A stretch of 64,000 nucleotides of DNA from positions 5,614,001 through 5,678,000 of the forward strand of contig NZ_JAFBCL010000001.1 of NCBI RefSeq assembly GCF_016907655.1. Reading direction: 5' to 3'. The notes under the pieces are model-generated. The model saw nothing but the letters and a program-made list of their open reading frames with translations, was not told the DNA's origin and ran no database searches. Positions within the stretch are counted from its first letter, which is position 1. Every line of letters begins with the position of its first letter. Shown in pieces: positions 51,904 through 61,079 of the stretch. This DNA is from Saccharothrix algeriensis (lineage in GTDB: Bacteria; Actinomycetota; Actinomycetes; Mycobacteriales; Pseudonocardiaceae). The translations under genes were made by a program, and so were the position numbers.

Positions 51904-53028
51904 TCAGCGGCGCCCGGAGACCTGCCACCGCACCGCGTGCTGGGTGCCGTCGGCCTTGGTGGCGTGCCCGACGACCACGCCGCGCTCGTTCAGCGCCACC
52001 GGGTAGCTGGAGGCGCCGCCCAGCGCGCCCAGCTCGACCACGCGCCCGTGCCGCCACAGGAAGGCCCGCCACTGGCCGGTCGACGAGCTCCAGCCCACGA
52101 CGTCGCCGCGGTCGTTGACGGCCACCGCCTCGGACGGCCCCGGCACGTCCAGCACCACCGGCTGCCCGCCGCGCCACACCGTCGCCCGCCGGACCCCGTC
52201 GGCGTCCTGCGTCCAGCCGACGACGTCACCGCGCTCGTTGATCGCCTGCGCGTTGCGCGCCACCGCGCCGACGCCACCCGGCAGCACGGTCACCGAGTCG
52301 CCCTCCCAGCGCAGCGGCCGGTTGTCCCGGGTGCCCACCACGACGCCCGACTCGTTGGCCGCCGACACCGCGTACGACCCGGAGCCGGGCGCGGCGGGCA
52401 GGCGCCCGCACGACGTGCCCTGGCAGCGGAAGGCGTAGCTGTCGGTCCCGAACATCGGCAGGTGGGAACCGGCCACCAGACCGCCGTCGGTGATCGCCGA
52501 GACGCTCAGGTGCGCGCCGCCGCCGACGTCGAGCCCGCGCAGGGCGCCGTCCTTCCACAGCGCGGCGGCCTCCTGGTGGTAGCCGTAGGGCGACCGCGAG
52601 TAGGTCATCGGCACGTCGCCGCCGGCGTTGATCGCCTGCGCGACCACGTAACCGGAGCCGGGCGGCGTGATGTCGGTGGCCGTGCCGTCGTGCCAGATCC
52701 GCGGGCGGCGCACGTAGGTGCCGCCGCCGCTGCTCGGCGCCTCCACCACCAGCACCTGGCCGTGCCGGTTGAGCGCCACGGCCTCGCCGCCGCCCAGGTC
52801 GGTGGTCCGGCCGCGGTGCCACAGCACGGCGTGCTGCGGGCCGTTGCCGGTGCTCGCGCCGATGGCCCGGCCCAGGTCGTCGACCGCGGTCACGCGCGCG
52901 GCGGTCTGCCCGGGCAGGGCGGGCAGCTCGGTGATCCGCACGCGGTCGGCGGCGTGCGCGGCCGGCGTGCCGAGCAGCGGCAGCGCGACTGCCAGCAGTA
53001 GGGGAACCAGCAGACGGGAGTGGGGCAT
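51904..53028 (-). CDS. Secreted HAF-repeat-like protein (374 aa)
   Basis: ATG start after GGAGCG. A signal peptide ends near residue 26 (TPAAHA). The rest is built of repeated ~45-50-residue beta units of the type AxxINERGDVVGWTxxxxGxxRATVWR, ALNERGVVVGHATKADGTQHAVRW and AVAVNDRGDVVGWSSSTGQWRAFLW, seven or eight in all, matching HAF-type extracellular repeats with a propeller-like fold. No catalytic residues. A secreted adhesion or binding protein is the likely role, but the ligand is unknown. Confidence 0.83.
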   Translation of the reverse strand: MPHSRLLVPLLLAVALPLLGTPAAHAADRVRITELPALPGQTAARVTAVDDLGRAIGASTGNGPQHAVLWHRGRTTDLGGGEAVALNRHGQVLVVEAPSSGGGTYVRRPRIWHDGTATDITPPGSGYVVAQAINAGGDVPMTYSRSPYGYHQEAAALWKDGALRGLDVGGGAHLSVSAITDGGLVAGSHLPMFGTDSYAFRCQGTSCGRLPAAPGSGSYAVSAANESGVVVGTRDNRPLRWEGDSVTVLPGGVGAVARNAQAINERGDVVGWTQDADGVRRATVWRGGQPVVLDVPGPSEAVAVNDRGDVVGWSSSTGQWRAFLWRHGRVVELGALGGASSYPVALNERGVVVGHATKADGTQHAVRWQVSGRR

Positions 53029-53511
53029 GGTCGCTCCGATGCGGGGGACGTTGGCGGCCTGCGCCCGGACGCTATCCGCGCGCGGGCGTCGGCTGCGTCG
53101 GCCGGACAGCGGAATGTCGCCGCGCGGGGTGGAATGCCGGCCGCGCCGTGCGCCGATCGGCCGAGCGCCCTGCGCCGAAGCGCTTCCCGGGCCGCGCCGG
53201 CCGCTTCGCCGGACCGCAGCCGGGTTCCGCGGGGCGCGGGTTGCGCGGGGCGTGGACTGCGCGGGGCGTGGGGTGGGCGCGTTGCGAGCGCGGGGGAGGG
53301 TTCCGTGCTGCGAGCGCGGGGTGGGCGCGGATCTGCACTGGGAGCGCGGGGGTTCCGTGCTGGAAGAGTGGGGTGGGCGCGCGGGGTGGGCGCGCGGTGG
53401 GCGCGCGGGGCGGGAGCGGGTTCCGCGCTGCGCGCCGGGCGGCCCGGCGAGCGGGTGCTCCCGCCGGCCGGAACCCCGTCCCGGGGGCCGCGCGGGCGCC
53501 CGGGACCGGCC
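53029..53511. repeat. 483-bp spacer with G-rich direct repeats
   Basis: Between the divergently read HAF-like gene start and the end of the HD gene. From about 53225 to 53440 it holds recurring words ggttccg(c/t)gctg, gcgagcgcggggg and ggtgggcgcgcgg. Several long open frames cross it on both strands, but they track the repeats and show no protein-like pattern; I support no gene here. Confidence 0.6.
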
Positions 53512-54105
53512 CTAGGGCTCGTCCAGCGGGTTGGCCAGCACCCGCTCCGGCCAGTCGCCGCGCACCAGGTCGGCGGCGGCGCACGAGGGCTTGCGGTCGG
53601 CCTGGTCGCGGAACCGGTCGAGGAACGCCGGCGCGAAACCCAGGCGGGGCCAGCGCTCCAGCAGCTCGGCGCGGAACCCGGCCGGGAACTCGTCCAGCCG
53701 CCGCCCGGAGACGTCGGCGCTGACCGCGACCTGCAGCAGGTGGCTCTCCGGGTCCTCCTCGGCCGCCACGTCCTCGCGCATGTGCAGCACGATCACCTCG
53801 CCCAACCGCTCCCGCCGCACCGGACCCCACCCGGCCCCGGCGGCGAAGACCGCGGCCAGCCGCGCGCCCGCCTCCTCGAAGGGCAGCGCGTGGCTGTCGA
53901 ACGCCGGCACGAGCGCCAGGTCGTGCAGGACGGCGGCGACGTAGAGCAGTTCGCCGTCGTACTCGACCCGGGTCGCCGCGCCGTAGGCGGCGGCCCAGGA
54001 GTAGGCGCGCAGCGAGTGGTTGCGCAGCCACGGCTCGGCGTGCTCGTCGCACACCGCGAGCGCGGCCTCGGCCGCCCTGCTGTCGGGTCGGGAGAAGAAG
54101 TCCAC
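53512..54105 (-). CDS. HD-domain hydrolase (197 aa)
   Basis: GTG start with a leaderless -10 box. WLRNHSLRAYSWAAAYG supplies the first His, LYVAAVLHDLALVPAF the HD pair, and ALPFEEAGARLA with EVIVLHMREDV later metal or substrate residues. The pattern resembles cyanamide-hydratase and related HD phosphohydrolases. It is a small cytoplasmic protein. It precedes no obvious partner on the same strand; the upstream membrane protein is 50 bp away and could be co-transcribed. Confidence 0.83.
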   Translation of the reverse strand: MDFFSRPDSRAAEAALAVCDEHAEPWLRNHSLRAYSWAAAYGAATRVEYDGELLYVAAVLHDLALVPAFDSHALPFEEAGARLAAVFAAGAGWGPVRRERLGEVIVLHMREDVAAEEDPESHLLQVAVSADVSGRRLDEFPAGFRAELLERWPRLGFAPAFLDRFRDQADRKPSCAAADLVRGDWPERVLANPLDEP

Positions 54106-54112
54106 GGGCGCG

Positions 54113-54118
54113 AGCCTA
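54113..54118 (-). promoter_or_regulatory. Leaderless -10 box TAGGCT
   Basis: On the minus strand TAGGCT ends 7 nt before the GTG at 54105. Confidence 0.45.
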
Positions 54119-54155
54119 GAGCGCGCCGCGGCGCGCCGGCCACGGGCGCGGGCGG

Positions 54156-55721
54156 CTACGTCAGCAGCAGCACCGCGGCGGCGACCAGGGCGAAGCACAG
54201 GGCCGCCGGGAGGGCGCCGCCCGGGCGCGAGGTCAGCTCCCCGCCGTGGGGCGCCAGGTCGTGCAGGCGGCGGGCGATCGCGCCCAGCTCGGCGACCGGG
54301 CGCGTGCTCTGCGCCAGCGTGAAGCGCGCGCCCGACTCCAGTTCCAGCACCAGGCGCTCGCCGTCGCGGCGGATCGAGGTGACCTCCGACCACGGCACGC
54401 GGTAGGTGCGCAGCCACGAGCGGACCGACGCGTGGTCGTGGTGGAAGACCGCCGACGGCCGGCCCCGCACCCAGCCCGCCACCGCGCAGGTGCCGGCCGA
54501 CCACAGGGCGGTGAGGACGACCGGGCCGTCCAGGTTCGCCGCGCCCGCGGTGAGGAAGGCGGCGGCGGCGAGCAGCCAGCGGCCGGCCACCACGTCCCGG
54601 CGGTGCGGCGGCACGGGGAACGGCAGCGGCGGCACCTCCAGGGCCACGCCGAGCAGTTCCTCCCCCGGCCCGTCGCGGCGGGGCAGCGCGCGGTGGTGGG
54701 GGCGCAGCGGCCGGTTGGGCAGCAGGACCCGGTCGGGGGTCACCAGGACCACCCAGCCGCCGTGGCTCAGGTCGCCCACCGCCGTCATCCGCCCGTCGTC
54801 GAACGCGCCGGTCACCGCGATCGAGCCGAACGGCCGGCCGTCCACCGCGTGCAGCACCGCCCGGCCCCGGCCGTCCGCCCGGACCAGCACCTCCACCGAG
54901 GGCGCCGGGCCGCCCAGGAAGCGCTGTGCCGCCCGGCGGCCGGCCACGTCCCGCAGCCGCAGGAACACCGCCATGCCGAGGGTCAGCGCCATGACGGTGA
55001 GCGGGAGCGTCACGTCCCGCGGCTCGGACACCAGTTCGGCCCACTGGCCGTCGACCAGCACCGGCACGTCCATGCCCACCGCGTACGACTCGGGCGCCAG
55101 CACGTCGAACGTCCGCTGCGAGGACTGCAGCTCCACCGTCACGGCGAACTCGGCGACCGAGACGACCGTCCCGTTGACCCGCACGGCCGCGGTGGTGTGC
55201 TCGGTCACGTCGGCGGAGTCCACCACGTACTTCACCAGCGCCAGCCCGCCGACCACCAGCAGCAGCGCCGCCGCGACCGAGCGCCCGGTGAACCGGGCCG
55301 GCGCCGCGCGCCGCACGACGGTGGGCGCGCTGATCTCCCCGAACACCCGGTGCTGCGCCCGCCGGGCCTCGACCAGCCACAACCCGACCAGCGCGCACGC
55401 CAGGCCGTGCAGCCCGAACGCCACGCGGATGCCCTCGTCCGCCTCGAACACCACCTCCAGCAGCCCGAACGCGGCCCCCAGCGCGCAGCCGACCACCGGT
55501 TCGCGCCACAGCAGCACCGGCGTGGCCAGCAGCGCCGCGGCGAACACCGACAGCCACGGGTCCGGTTGGCACGGCGAAGCCGGCGAGCAGGTGCTCGCCG
55601 TGGCGGCGGAGTAGCCGAAGGCGACGACCCAGCCGACCAGCAGCACCCCCTTGCAGACCCAGGCCGGCACGGTGTGCGCCTCCCAGCGGCGCAGGTCCTC
55701 GGCGGTGAACGGTCGGCTCAT
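54156..55721 (-). CDS. Large hypothetical membrane protein (521 aa)
   Basis: ATG 55721 with AGGAT upstream. The N-terminal ~170 residues have four or five hydrophobic helices, followed by another helix at ~150-170. An extracytoplasmic segment (~175-250) is beta-rich, then a helix at ~245-265, a long cytoplasmic beta-rich domain and a helix pair at ~395-435. The last helix ends the protein. PSAVFHHDHASVRSWLRTYRVPWSEVTSIRRDG near the C-terminus resembles PH-like bacterial domains. I do not recognise a family; codon use is normal for the window. Confidence 0.75.
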   Translation of the reverse strand: MSRPFTAEDLRRWEAHTVPAWVCKGVLLVGWVVAFGYSAATASTCSPASPCQPDPWLSVFAAALLATPVLLWREPVVGCALGAAFGLLEVVFEADEGIRVAFGLHGLACALVGLWLVEARRAQHRVFGEISAPTVVRRAAPARFTGRSVAAALLLVVGGLALVKYVVDSADVTEHTTAAVRVNGTVVSVAEFAVTVELQSSQRTFDVLAPESYAVGMDVPVLVDGQWAELVSEPRDVTLPLTVMALTLGMAVFLRLRDVAGRRAAQRFLGGPAPSVEVLVRADGRGRAVLHAVDGRPFGSIAVTGAFDDGRMTAVGDLSHGGWVVLVTPDRVLLPNRPLRPHHRALPRRDGPGEELLGVALEVPPLPFPVPPHRRDVVAGRWLLAAAAFLTAGAANLDGPVVLTALWSAGTCAVAGWVRGRPSAVFHHDHASVRSWLRTYRVPWSEVTSIRRDGERLVLELESGARFTLAQSTRPVAELGAIARRLHDLAPHGGELTSRPGGALPAALCFALVAAAVLLLT

Positions 55722-56130
55722 GCCCAAGATCCTGCGGCACGCCGCGCCGCCGCCCACCGGCAGCCCCGGATGTCGCCACCGCGGGCGCGCGGTCGCAGAA
55801 CCCAGCGTGATGATTCCGCTACCGCAAGGGAAACGGAAGGCCAAGAGCCGGTGACGGCGCAGAGGTCGGCGCGGGGGCCGGCGCGGGTCCGCTCCGCCGC
55901 CGATCCGGGGAACGGCCGCCGACGGGTCGCCCCGCCGTGCGGCGCCGGTCCTCCCGGGCCACCCGCGGCGACGCGGGCGACCCGTCGGCGACCCCGCAGA
56001 CCCGCCGCGCCGTCCGCGGGGGCCACCGCTCCGGTAGGCCCTGCGACCCGGTCACCGGTAGGCGTCACCGCGGCACGAACGCGTCAGTCCCTTGTGGACC
56101 ACCGTGCCGGGCGCTGCGGCGCTGCGGCCG
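55722..56130. other. 409-bp intergenic region
   Basis: Separates the membrane protein start from the dioxygenase end, both on the minus strand. It is normal high-GC DNA with a TAGCGG-like word at about 55817; no gene, strong hairpin or repeat is seen. Confidence 0.5.
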
Positions 56131-57057
56131 TCACAACGCGGAGTAGTGCGCGGCGTCGCCCTTGCGCACGACGCTGGGCGTCCCGTCCACGCTCACCGGG
56201 ACGTCGCCCGCCAGCGTGATCCGGTGCAGCCGGCGCGCCTGGTCGTCGTAGTCGGCCACCGCGTAGTGCTGCGTGGCCCGGTTGTCCCAGATCGCCACGT
56301 CGCCCTCCTGCCAGTGCCACCGCACGGTGTGCTCCAGGCGGGTCACCCGCTGCTGGAGCAACTGGAACAGCGCCTGCGACTCGGTCGAGGTCAAGCCCAC
56401 CAACCGCTTGACGAAGTGGCCGAGCAGCAGCGCGCGTTCGCCGGTCTCCGGGTGCACGCGCACGACCGGGTGCTCGGTCTCGTACAGGTCGGACACGAAC
56501 TCCTTGCGGTATTCCTCGGTCTTGACGTCCACGCCGCCGATGCGCAGCTCGTCGACGTTGGCCGCGTAGTCGTAGGCGTTGGTGTGCACCGCCCAGAGCT
56601 GGTCCACCAGCGCCTTGAGCGCGGGTGGCAGCGTCTCGTACGCGGTCGCGGTGTTGGCCCACGTCGTGTCGCCGCCGTACGGGGGCAGGCGCACGGCGCG
56701 CAGGATGCTGATGGCGGGCACGCGGTCCACGAAGGTGACGTCGGTGTGCCAGCTGTTGGCCTTGCCGTAGTCGGAGTCGATCGGCAGCACGTTGGCGTTG
56801 GCCCGGCCGCGCACGGTCGGGTGGGCCAGGGTCGGTGTGCCCAGCAGGCCGCCGAACGCGAGCTGCTCCGCGTCGTCCAGGTGCTGCTGGCCGCGGAAGA
56901 AGACGACCTTGTGCGCGAGCAGCGCCGCGCGGATCCCCGCCACGGTCCCGGGGGAGAGGTCGCCGCCCAGTCGCACGCCGTCGACCCGGGCGCCGATGGC
57001 CGACCCCAGCCGCACCACCGACACGTCGGTTCCCACGTTCTGCACGGACAGGCTCAC
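56131..57057 (-). CDS. TauD/TfdA-family Fe(II)/2-oxoglutarate dioxygenase (308 aa)
   Basis: Oxidises a C-H bond using iron and 2-oxoglutarate; relatives release sulfite from taurine (TauD) or aldehyde plus sulfate from alkyl sulfates (AtsK). Iron ligands are His104 and Asp106 in SWHTDVTF and His264 in NRATQHYAV; an Arg in RRLHRITL (~275-279) binds 2-oxoglutarate. GTG start with GGAGGTAA. The nearby sulfatase and transporter favour an alkylsulfatase-like role, which is inference. It is divergent from the ROK regulator. Confidence 0.9.
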   Translation of the reverse strand: MSLSVQNVGTDVSVVRLGSAIGARVDGVRLGGDLSPGTVAGIRAALLAHKVVFFRGQQHLDDAEQLAFGGLLGTPTLAHPTVRGRANANVLPIDSDYGKANSWHTDVTFVDRVPAISILRAVRLPPYGGDTTWANTATAYETLPPALKALVDQLWAVHTNAYDYAANVDELRIGGVDVKTEEYRKEFVSDLYETEHPVVRVHPETGERALLLGHFVKRLVGLTSTESQALFQLLQQRVTRLEHTVRWHWQEGDVAIWDNRATQHYAVADYDDQARRLHRITLAGDVPVSVDGTPSVVRKGDAAHYSAL

Positions 57058-57221
57058 GGTGTTACCTCCAGGTGGGGTTGACGGGGAGCGGGCCAATCCG
57101 GCGTGGACCCGGGACGGGGCAGCGGGCCGCCCGCGCTTCGACGGTACGAACCGCCCTGCCGCGCAACAAGGTTCCGTCAAGCCCTGAAATCAACTGGCCG
57201 CCGGCGTTCCACATCCCGGAC

Positions 57222-57284
57222 GTCGTTGACTTCCGAAGTGGACACACGGAGTCTTCGGCTGTGCGCCGCTGTCGTTGACCTCCG
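57222..57284. promoter_or_regulatory. Direct repeats in the tauD-like/ROK intergenic region
   Basis: GTCGTTGACTTCCG (57222-57235) and GTCGTTGACCTCCG (57271-57284) are 13/14 identical, 49 bp apart. Between them CCGAAG...CTTCGG forms an inverted repeat (57233-57258). This 319-bp divergent region has no gene; the repeats may bind the ROK protein. Confidence 0.5.
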
Positions 57285-57376
57285 CCGCCGGCCGATCGGC
57301 CACTCCCCGGACTTTTCCCCGCCCGTTGGCACAAAAGCGGGCTTCCGAGCACGCCCGCACCCCCGAGAGGTTCCCC

Positions 57377-58567
57377 GTGACCGAGATCCCGCGCGCGGTC
57401 CGCCCGAGCGTCCGCGCCGCCAACGCCGCCGCGGTGCTGGCGGTGATCCGCCGCGAGGGGCCGCTGTCCCGCGCGGCCATCGGCCGGCGCACCGGCCTGA
57501 GCCTGCCCACGGTGAGCAGGCAGGTCGGCGCGCTGGTGGACCTCGGCCTGCTGCGCGAGGACCCGGACCTGGCGCCGGCCGGTGCGATCGGCCGCCCGCG
57601 GGTGCCGATCACTCTGGACGAGACGGTGTTCGCGGCGTGCGGCGTGCACATCGGCGTGAGCACCACCACCTACGGCCTGGCGGACCTGCGCGGCACGCTG
57701 CTGGGCGCGGAGGAGGTCCCGACGCCGGGCGGCGGCGCCGAGGACGCGCTGGCGCACGTCGCCGGCCGGGTCCGGGCGTTCCTGCGGCGGTGGCCGCGCC
57801 GCGCGGTGGTCGGCATCGGGCTGGCCTGCGGCGGCCTGGTCGACCCGGTGCGCGGCCTGCTCGACCACGACCGGCTGGGCTGGCACCGGGTGCCGGCCGC
57901 CGACCTGCTGCGCCGCGCGACCGGCCTGCCGGTGCGCCTGGACGACCACGTCGCCGCGATGGCCAACGCCGAGCTGCTGTTCGGCCGGGGACCCCGGGTG
58001 TCCAGCCTGCTCTACTTCTACGCGCGCGAGGTGGTCGGCGTCGCGCTGGCCGTCGACGGCGCGCTGCACCGGGGACCCGTCGGCGGGGGCAGCGTCGCGC
58101 ACCTGCCCGTCGGCGGCGACGCGCGGTGCCCCTGCGGCGCGACGGGCTGCCTGGAGGCGACGGTGGCCGACCGCGCCGTGGCCGAGACCGCCGTGCACGC
58201 GGGCGTGGTCGCCGAGCCGGACATCCGGCTGGTGCGCGCCGCCGCGCGGGCGGGCGACCCCGGCGCCGGCCGGCTGCTCGCCGACCGGGCCGCCGCGCTG
58301 GGCCGGGCGGTCGGGCTGCTGCGCGACGCGTTCAACCCCGACCGCGTGGTGCTCGGCGGGCAGGCCGTCACCGACCCGGCCGAGCGCCTGCCCGACCTGC
58401 TGCGGGCCTACGCCGACACCACCCGCCTGCCCGGCGCGGACATCGTCTCGGTGACCCGCCTCGGCCCCGACCTGCAGGCCACCGCCGCGTGCACCGGCCT
58501 GCTCAACCGACTCTTCGACCACCCGCTCGACCTGCTCGACGACGCCAGGAAGGCACCTGCCCGATGA
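57377..58567 (+). CDS. ROK-family transcriptional regulator (396 aa)
   Basis: GTG start with GAGAGG upstream. Residues ~15-80 are a winged helix (GPLSRAAIGRRTGLSLPTVSRQVGALVDLGLL). The ROK sugar-kinase-like domain follows, with the zinc motif CPCGATGCLE, but the ATP/kinase Asp region is reduced, so it is a sensor rather than a kinase. The stop overlaps the ATG of the binding-protein gene (ATGA), making it the first gene of the transporter operon. It probably represses this operon and the divergent dioxygenase. Confidence 0.9.
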   Translation: MTEIPRAVRPSVRAANAAAVLAVIRREGPLSRAAIGRRTGLSLPTVSRQVGALVDLGLLREDPDLAPAGAIGRPRVPITLDETVFAACGVHIGVSTTTYGLADLRGTLLGAEEVPTPGGGAEDALAHVAGRVRAFLRRWPRRAVVGIGLACGGLVDPVRGLLDHDRLGWHRVPAADLLRRATGLPVRLDDHVAAMANAELLFGRGPRVSSLLYFYAREVVGVALAVDGALHRGPVGGGSVAHLPVGGDARCPCGATGCLEATVADRAVAETAVHAGVVAEPDIRLVRAAARAGDPGAGRLLADRAAALGRAVGLLRDAFNPDRVVLGGQAVTDPAERLPDLLRAYADTTRLPGADIVSVTRLGPDLQATAACTGLLNRLFDHPLDLLDDARKAPAR

Positions 58568-60123
58568 ACCTGACCAGACCCCTCAAGGCCCTCGCCGCCG
58601 TGGCGCTGCTGCTGGCCGCCACGGCCTGCCAGTCCGCCGTGGACGCGCAGACCGCCGCGGGCGACGCGTCCTCCCCACCGCGGCGCGGCGGGGTCGCGGA
58701 GGTGGGCGTGAACCTGGACCTGGTGCCCGCCAACGTGTTCACCAACAGCAACGTGGCCATCACCACCCTGGTCGGCCTGGTCTACGACACGCTGGTCCGC
58801 CACGACCGGGAGGGGCTGGACCCCCGGCCCGCCCTGGCCACCGCCTGGCAGGCCGCCGACGACGGCCGCACCCTGACCCTGGAGCTGCGCCAGGGCGTGA
58901 AGTTCCACAGCGGGCGGCCGTTCACCTCCGCCGACGCCAAGTTCTCCCTGGAGTCCTACCGGGACCCCAGGTGGAACGGCCAGCTCCTGAGCACCGCCGA
59001 GGTGATCACCGCCGTCGAGGCGCCCGCGCCCGACCGGCTCGTGCTGCGCCTGGAGCACCCGGTGAGCAACCTGTTCGACCTGCTGGCCACGGTGCCGGTC
59101 ATCGACTCCGAGTCGGTCGCCGACATCGCCACCGGCAAGCGGTTCGTCGGGACGGGGCCGTTCGCTTTCACGTCGTGGCGGCCCAACACCGACCTGTCGT
59201 TCAGCCGCAACGCCGAATACTGGGACGGCCCGCCGCACCTGGACGGCGTGCACGTGCGGGTCATCCCGGACGGCCAGTCGCTGCTGGCGGCGGTGCGCTC
59301 GGGGCAGGTGCACCTCGCGCGCGGCATCGGCTACCGCGACGCGGAGGCCGCGGCCGCGACGCCCGGCCTGCGCGCGGTCCAGCTCGACGGCGCGGAACTC
59401 CAGGCTTACGTGGGGCTCGACACCACCGCGCCCGGCCTGTCCGACCCGAGGGTGCGCCGGGCCGTCGCCCACGCCCTGGACCGCGACCGGATCATCGAGG
59501 AGGTGTTCCGGGGCAGGGGCTACCCGACCTCGCTGCCGTGGCCGCGCACCAGCCCCGCCTACGACGAGGGCCTCGACGGCCGCCACCGCCGGGACGTGGG
59601 CAGGGCCAAGGCGCTGCTCGCCGAGCACGGCGCGCCGCTGCCGGAAATCCCCCTGACCTACGTGGGCAACGACCGGGTGTTCACCGCCATCGCCCAGATC
59701 GTGCAGGCCAACCTCGCCGAGGTGGGCATCGCGGTGAAGCTGGAACCGGTCGACTCCACGCAGTTCGTCAAGCAGCTCATCGGCGCGCAGTTCACCGGGC
59801 TGTGGACGACCAACCACTCGTGGGCGCAGCTCTCGCCCGCCACGCTGACCGTGAGCGCCTACCCGTTCAACGCGCGCCGCAACGCCTCGCACTTCTCGTC
59901 GCCGGACTACACCGCCGCCGCCGAGGCCGCGTGGAAGCTGCCCGCCGCGACCGGGCCGGCGGCGACCGCCGCCTACCGCGCGGTGTCCGAGCAGCTGCTG
60001 GCCGGCGGGTTCCTGGCGGAGATCGGGGTGGTGTTCGAGCAGGTCGTCGTGCGCGACGCGCTCCAGGGCGTCGACTGGACGCGGCGGCGCGAGCTGGACC
60101 TGGCCGGGGCGCACCTCCGGTGA
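58564..60123 (+). CDS. ABC transporter substrate-binding lipoprotein, peptide/nickel family (519 aa)
   Basis: ATG overlapping the ROK stop by 4 nt. Lipoprotein signal ending at Cys22 (LLAATAC). The SBP_bac_5 fold is indicated by VYDTLVRHD, LATAWQAADDGRTLTLELRQGVKFHSGRPFTSADAKFSLE and FVGTGPFAFTSW. These proteins bind peptides, nickel or other small solutes. In this context a sulfate ester or sulfonate-bearing compound is conceivable, but the family does not tell. Translation is coupled to both neighbours. Confidence 0.93.
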   Translation: MNLTRPLKALAAVALLLAATACQSAVDAQTAAGDASSPPRRGGVAEVGVNLDLVPANVFTNSNVAITTLVGLVYDTLVRHDREGLDPRPALATAWQAADDGRTLTLELRQGVKFHSGRPFTSADAKFSLESYRDPRWNGQLLSTAEVITAVEAPAPDRLVLRLEHPVSNLFDLLATVPVIDSESVADIATGKRFVGTGPFAFTSWRPNTDLSFSRNAEYWDGPPHLDGVHVRVIPDGQSLLAAVRSGQVHLARGIGYRDAEAAAATPGLRAVQLDGAELQAYVGLDTTAPGLSDPRVRRAVAHALDRDRIIEEVFRGRGYPTSLPWPRTSPAYDEGLDGRHRRDVGRAKALLAEHGAPLPEIPLTYVGNDRVFTAIAQIVQANLAEVGIAVKLEPVDSTQFVKQLIGAQFTGLWTTNHSWAQLSPATLTVSAYPFNARRNASHFSSPDYTAAAEAAWKLPAATGPAATAAYRAVSEQLLAGGFLAEIGVVFEQVVVRDALQGVDWTRRRELDLAGAHLR

Positions 60124-61079
60124 CCCGCTACCTGCTGCGCCGGGCGCCCTCGGCGCTGGTCGTGCTGTGGCTGGCCTCGGTGCTGGTGTTCCTGCTGATC
60201 CGGGCCATCCCCGGGGACGCGGCGGCGGTGCTCGCCGGCGCCGACGCCCCGCCCGGGGCGGTGGCCGCCATCCGCGCCGACCTCGGGCTGGACCGGCCCG
60301 TGGTCGAGCAGTACCTGCGCTGGGCCGGCGACCTGCTGACCGGCGAGTTCGGCCGGTCCTACCTGATCGGCGGCGACATCGGCGAGCTGGTCGCGGACGG
60401 GCTGGGCAACACCGCCGCGCTGGCGCTGTCGGCCCTGCTGCTGGCCGTGCTGACGGCGCTGCTGCTGGGGCCGCTGTGGGCGGCGACCCGCAACCGGTGG
60501 GTGGACCGGCTGCTGACCGCCTTCCACACCGCGTCGGTGGCGCTGCCGACGTTCGTCACCGGCGTGCTGCTGATCCTGGTGTTCGGCGTGCTGCTGCGCC
60601 TGCTGCCGACCGGCGGCGTGCCGCCCGGCGGCCTGCTGGACCGGGTCGACATCACCGCCCAGTACCTGGTGCTGCCCGCCGCGTGCCTGGCGCTGCCGGT
60701 GGCGGGCGTGCTCACCGGGTTCCTCGCCGAGGCGCTGCGCGGCGAGCTGCGGCAGGACTACGTGACCACCGCGCTCGCCGCCGGGGTGCGCCGGCGGGAC
60801 GTGGTCGTGCGGCACGCCCTGCGCGGCGCGCTGCCGGTGGCCGTGACCACCCTGGGGCTCCAGACCGGGACCCTGCTGGGCGGCGCGGTGCTGGTCGAGT
60901 CGATCTTCGCGTGGCCCGGTCTCGGCCTGCTGGTGGAGCAGGGCATCACGCGGCGGGACTACCCGGTGGTGCAGGTGCTGCTGCTGCTGTCGGTGGCGGT
61001 GTTCGTGGTGGTCCAGCTGCTGACCGACGTGGCGCACGCCCTCCTGGACCCCAGGGTCCGGTTGGGCGGTGGGCGGTGA
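60120..61079 (+). CDS. ABC transporter permease, DppB type (319 aa)
   Basis: GTG start overlapping the binding-protein stop (GTGA). N-terminal helix RRAPSALVVLWLASVLVFLLIRAIPGD is the standard DppB beginning with the PGD motif. Five or six more helices follow, and the cytoplasmic EAA loop appears as YVTTALAAGVRRRDVVVRHALRGALP. It pairs with the next gene to form the membrane channel. Confidence 0.93.
   Translation: MTRYLLRRAPSALVVLWLASVLVFLLIRAIPGDAAAVLAGADAPPGAVAAIRADLGLDRPVVEQYLRWAGDLLTGEFGRSYLIGGDIGELVADGLGNTAALALSALLLAVLTALLLGPLWAATRNRWVDRLLTAFHTASVALPTFVTGVLLILVFGVLLRLLPTGGVPPGGLLDRVDITAQYLVLPAACLALPVAGVLTGFLAEALRGELRQDYVTTALAAGVRRRDVVVRHALRGALPVAVTTLGLQTGTLLGGAVLVESIFAWPGLGLLVEQGITRRDYPVVQVLLLLSVAVFVVVQLLTDVAHALLDPRVRLGGGR

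Noticed and set aside
53029..53511. Genes in the long open frames across the repeat-rich spacer
   Set aside because: Frames are open on both strands only because of repeats and high GC; the translations are low complexity.
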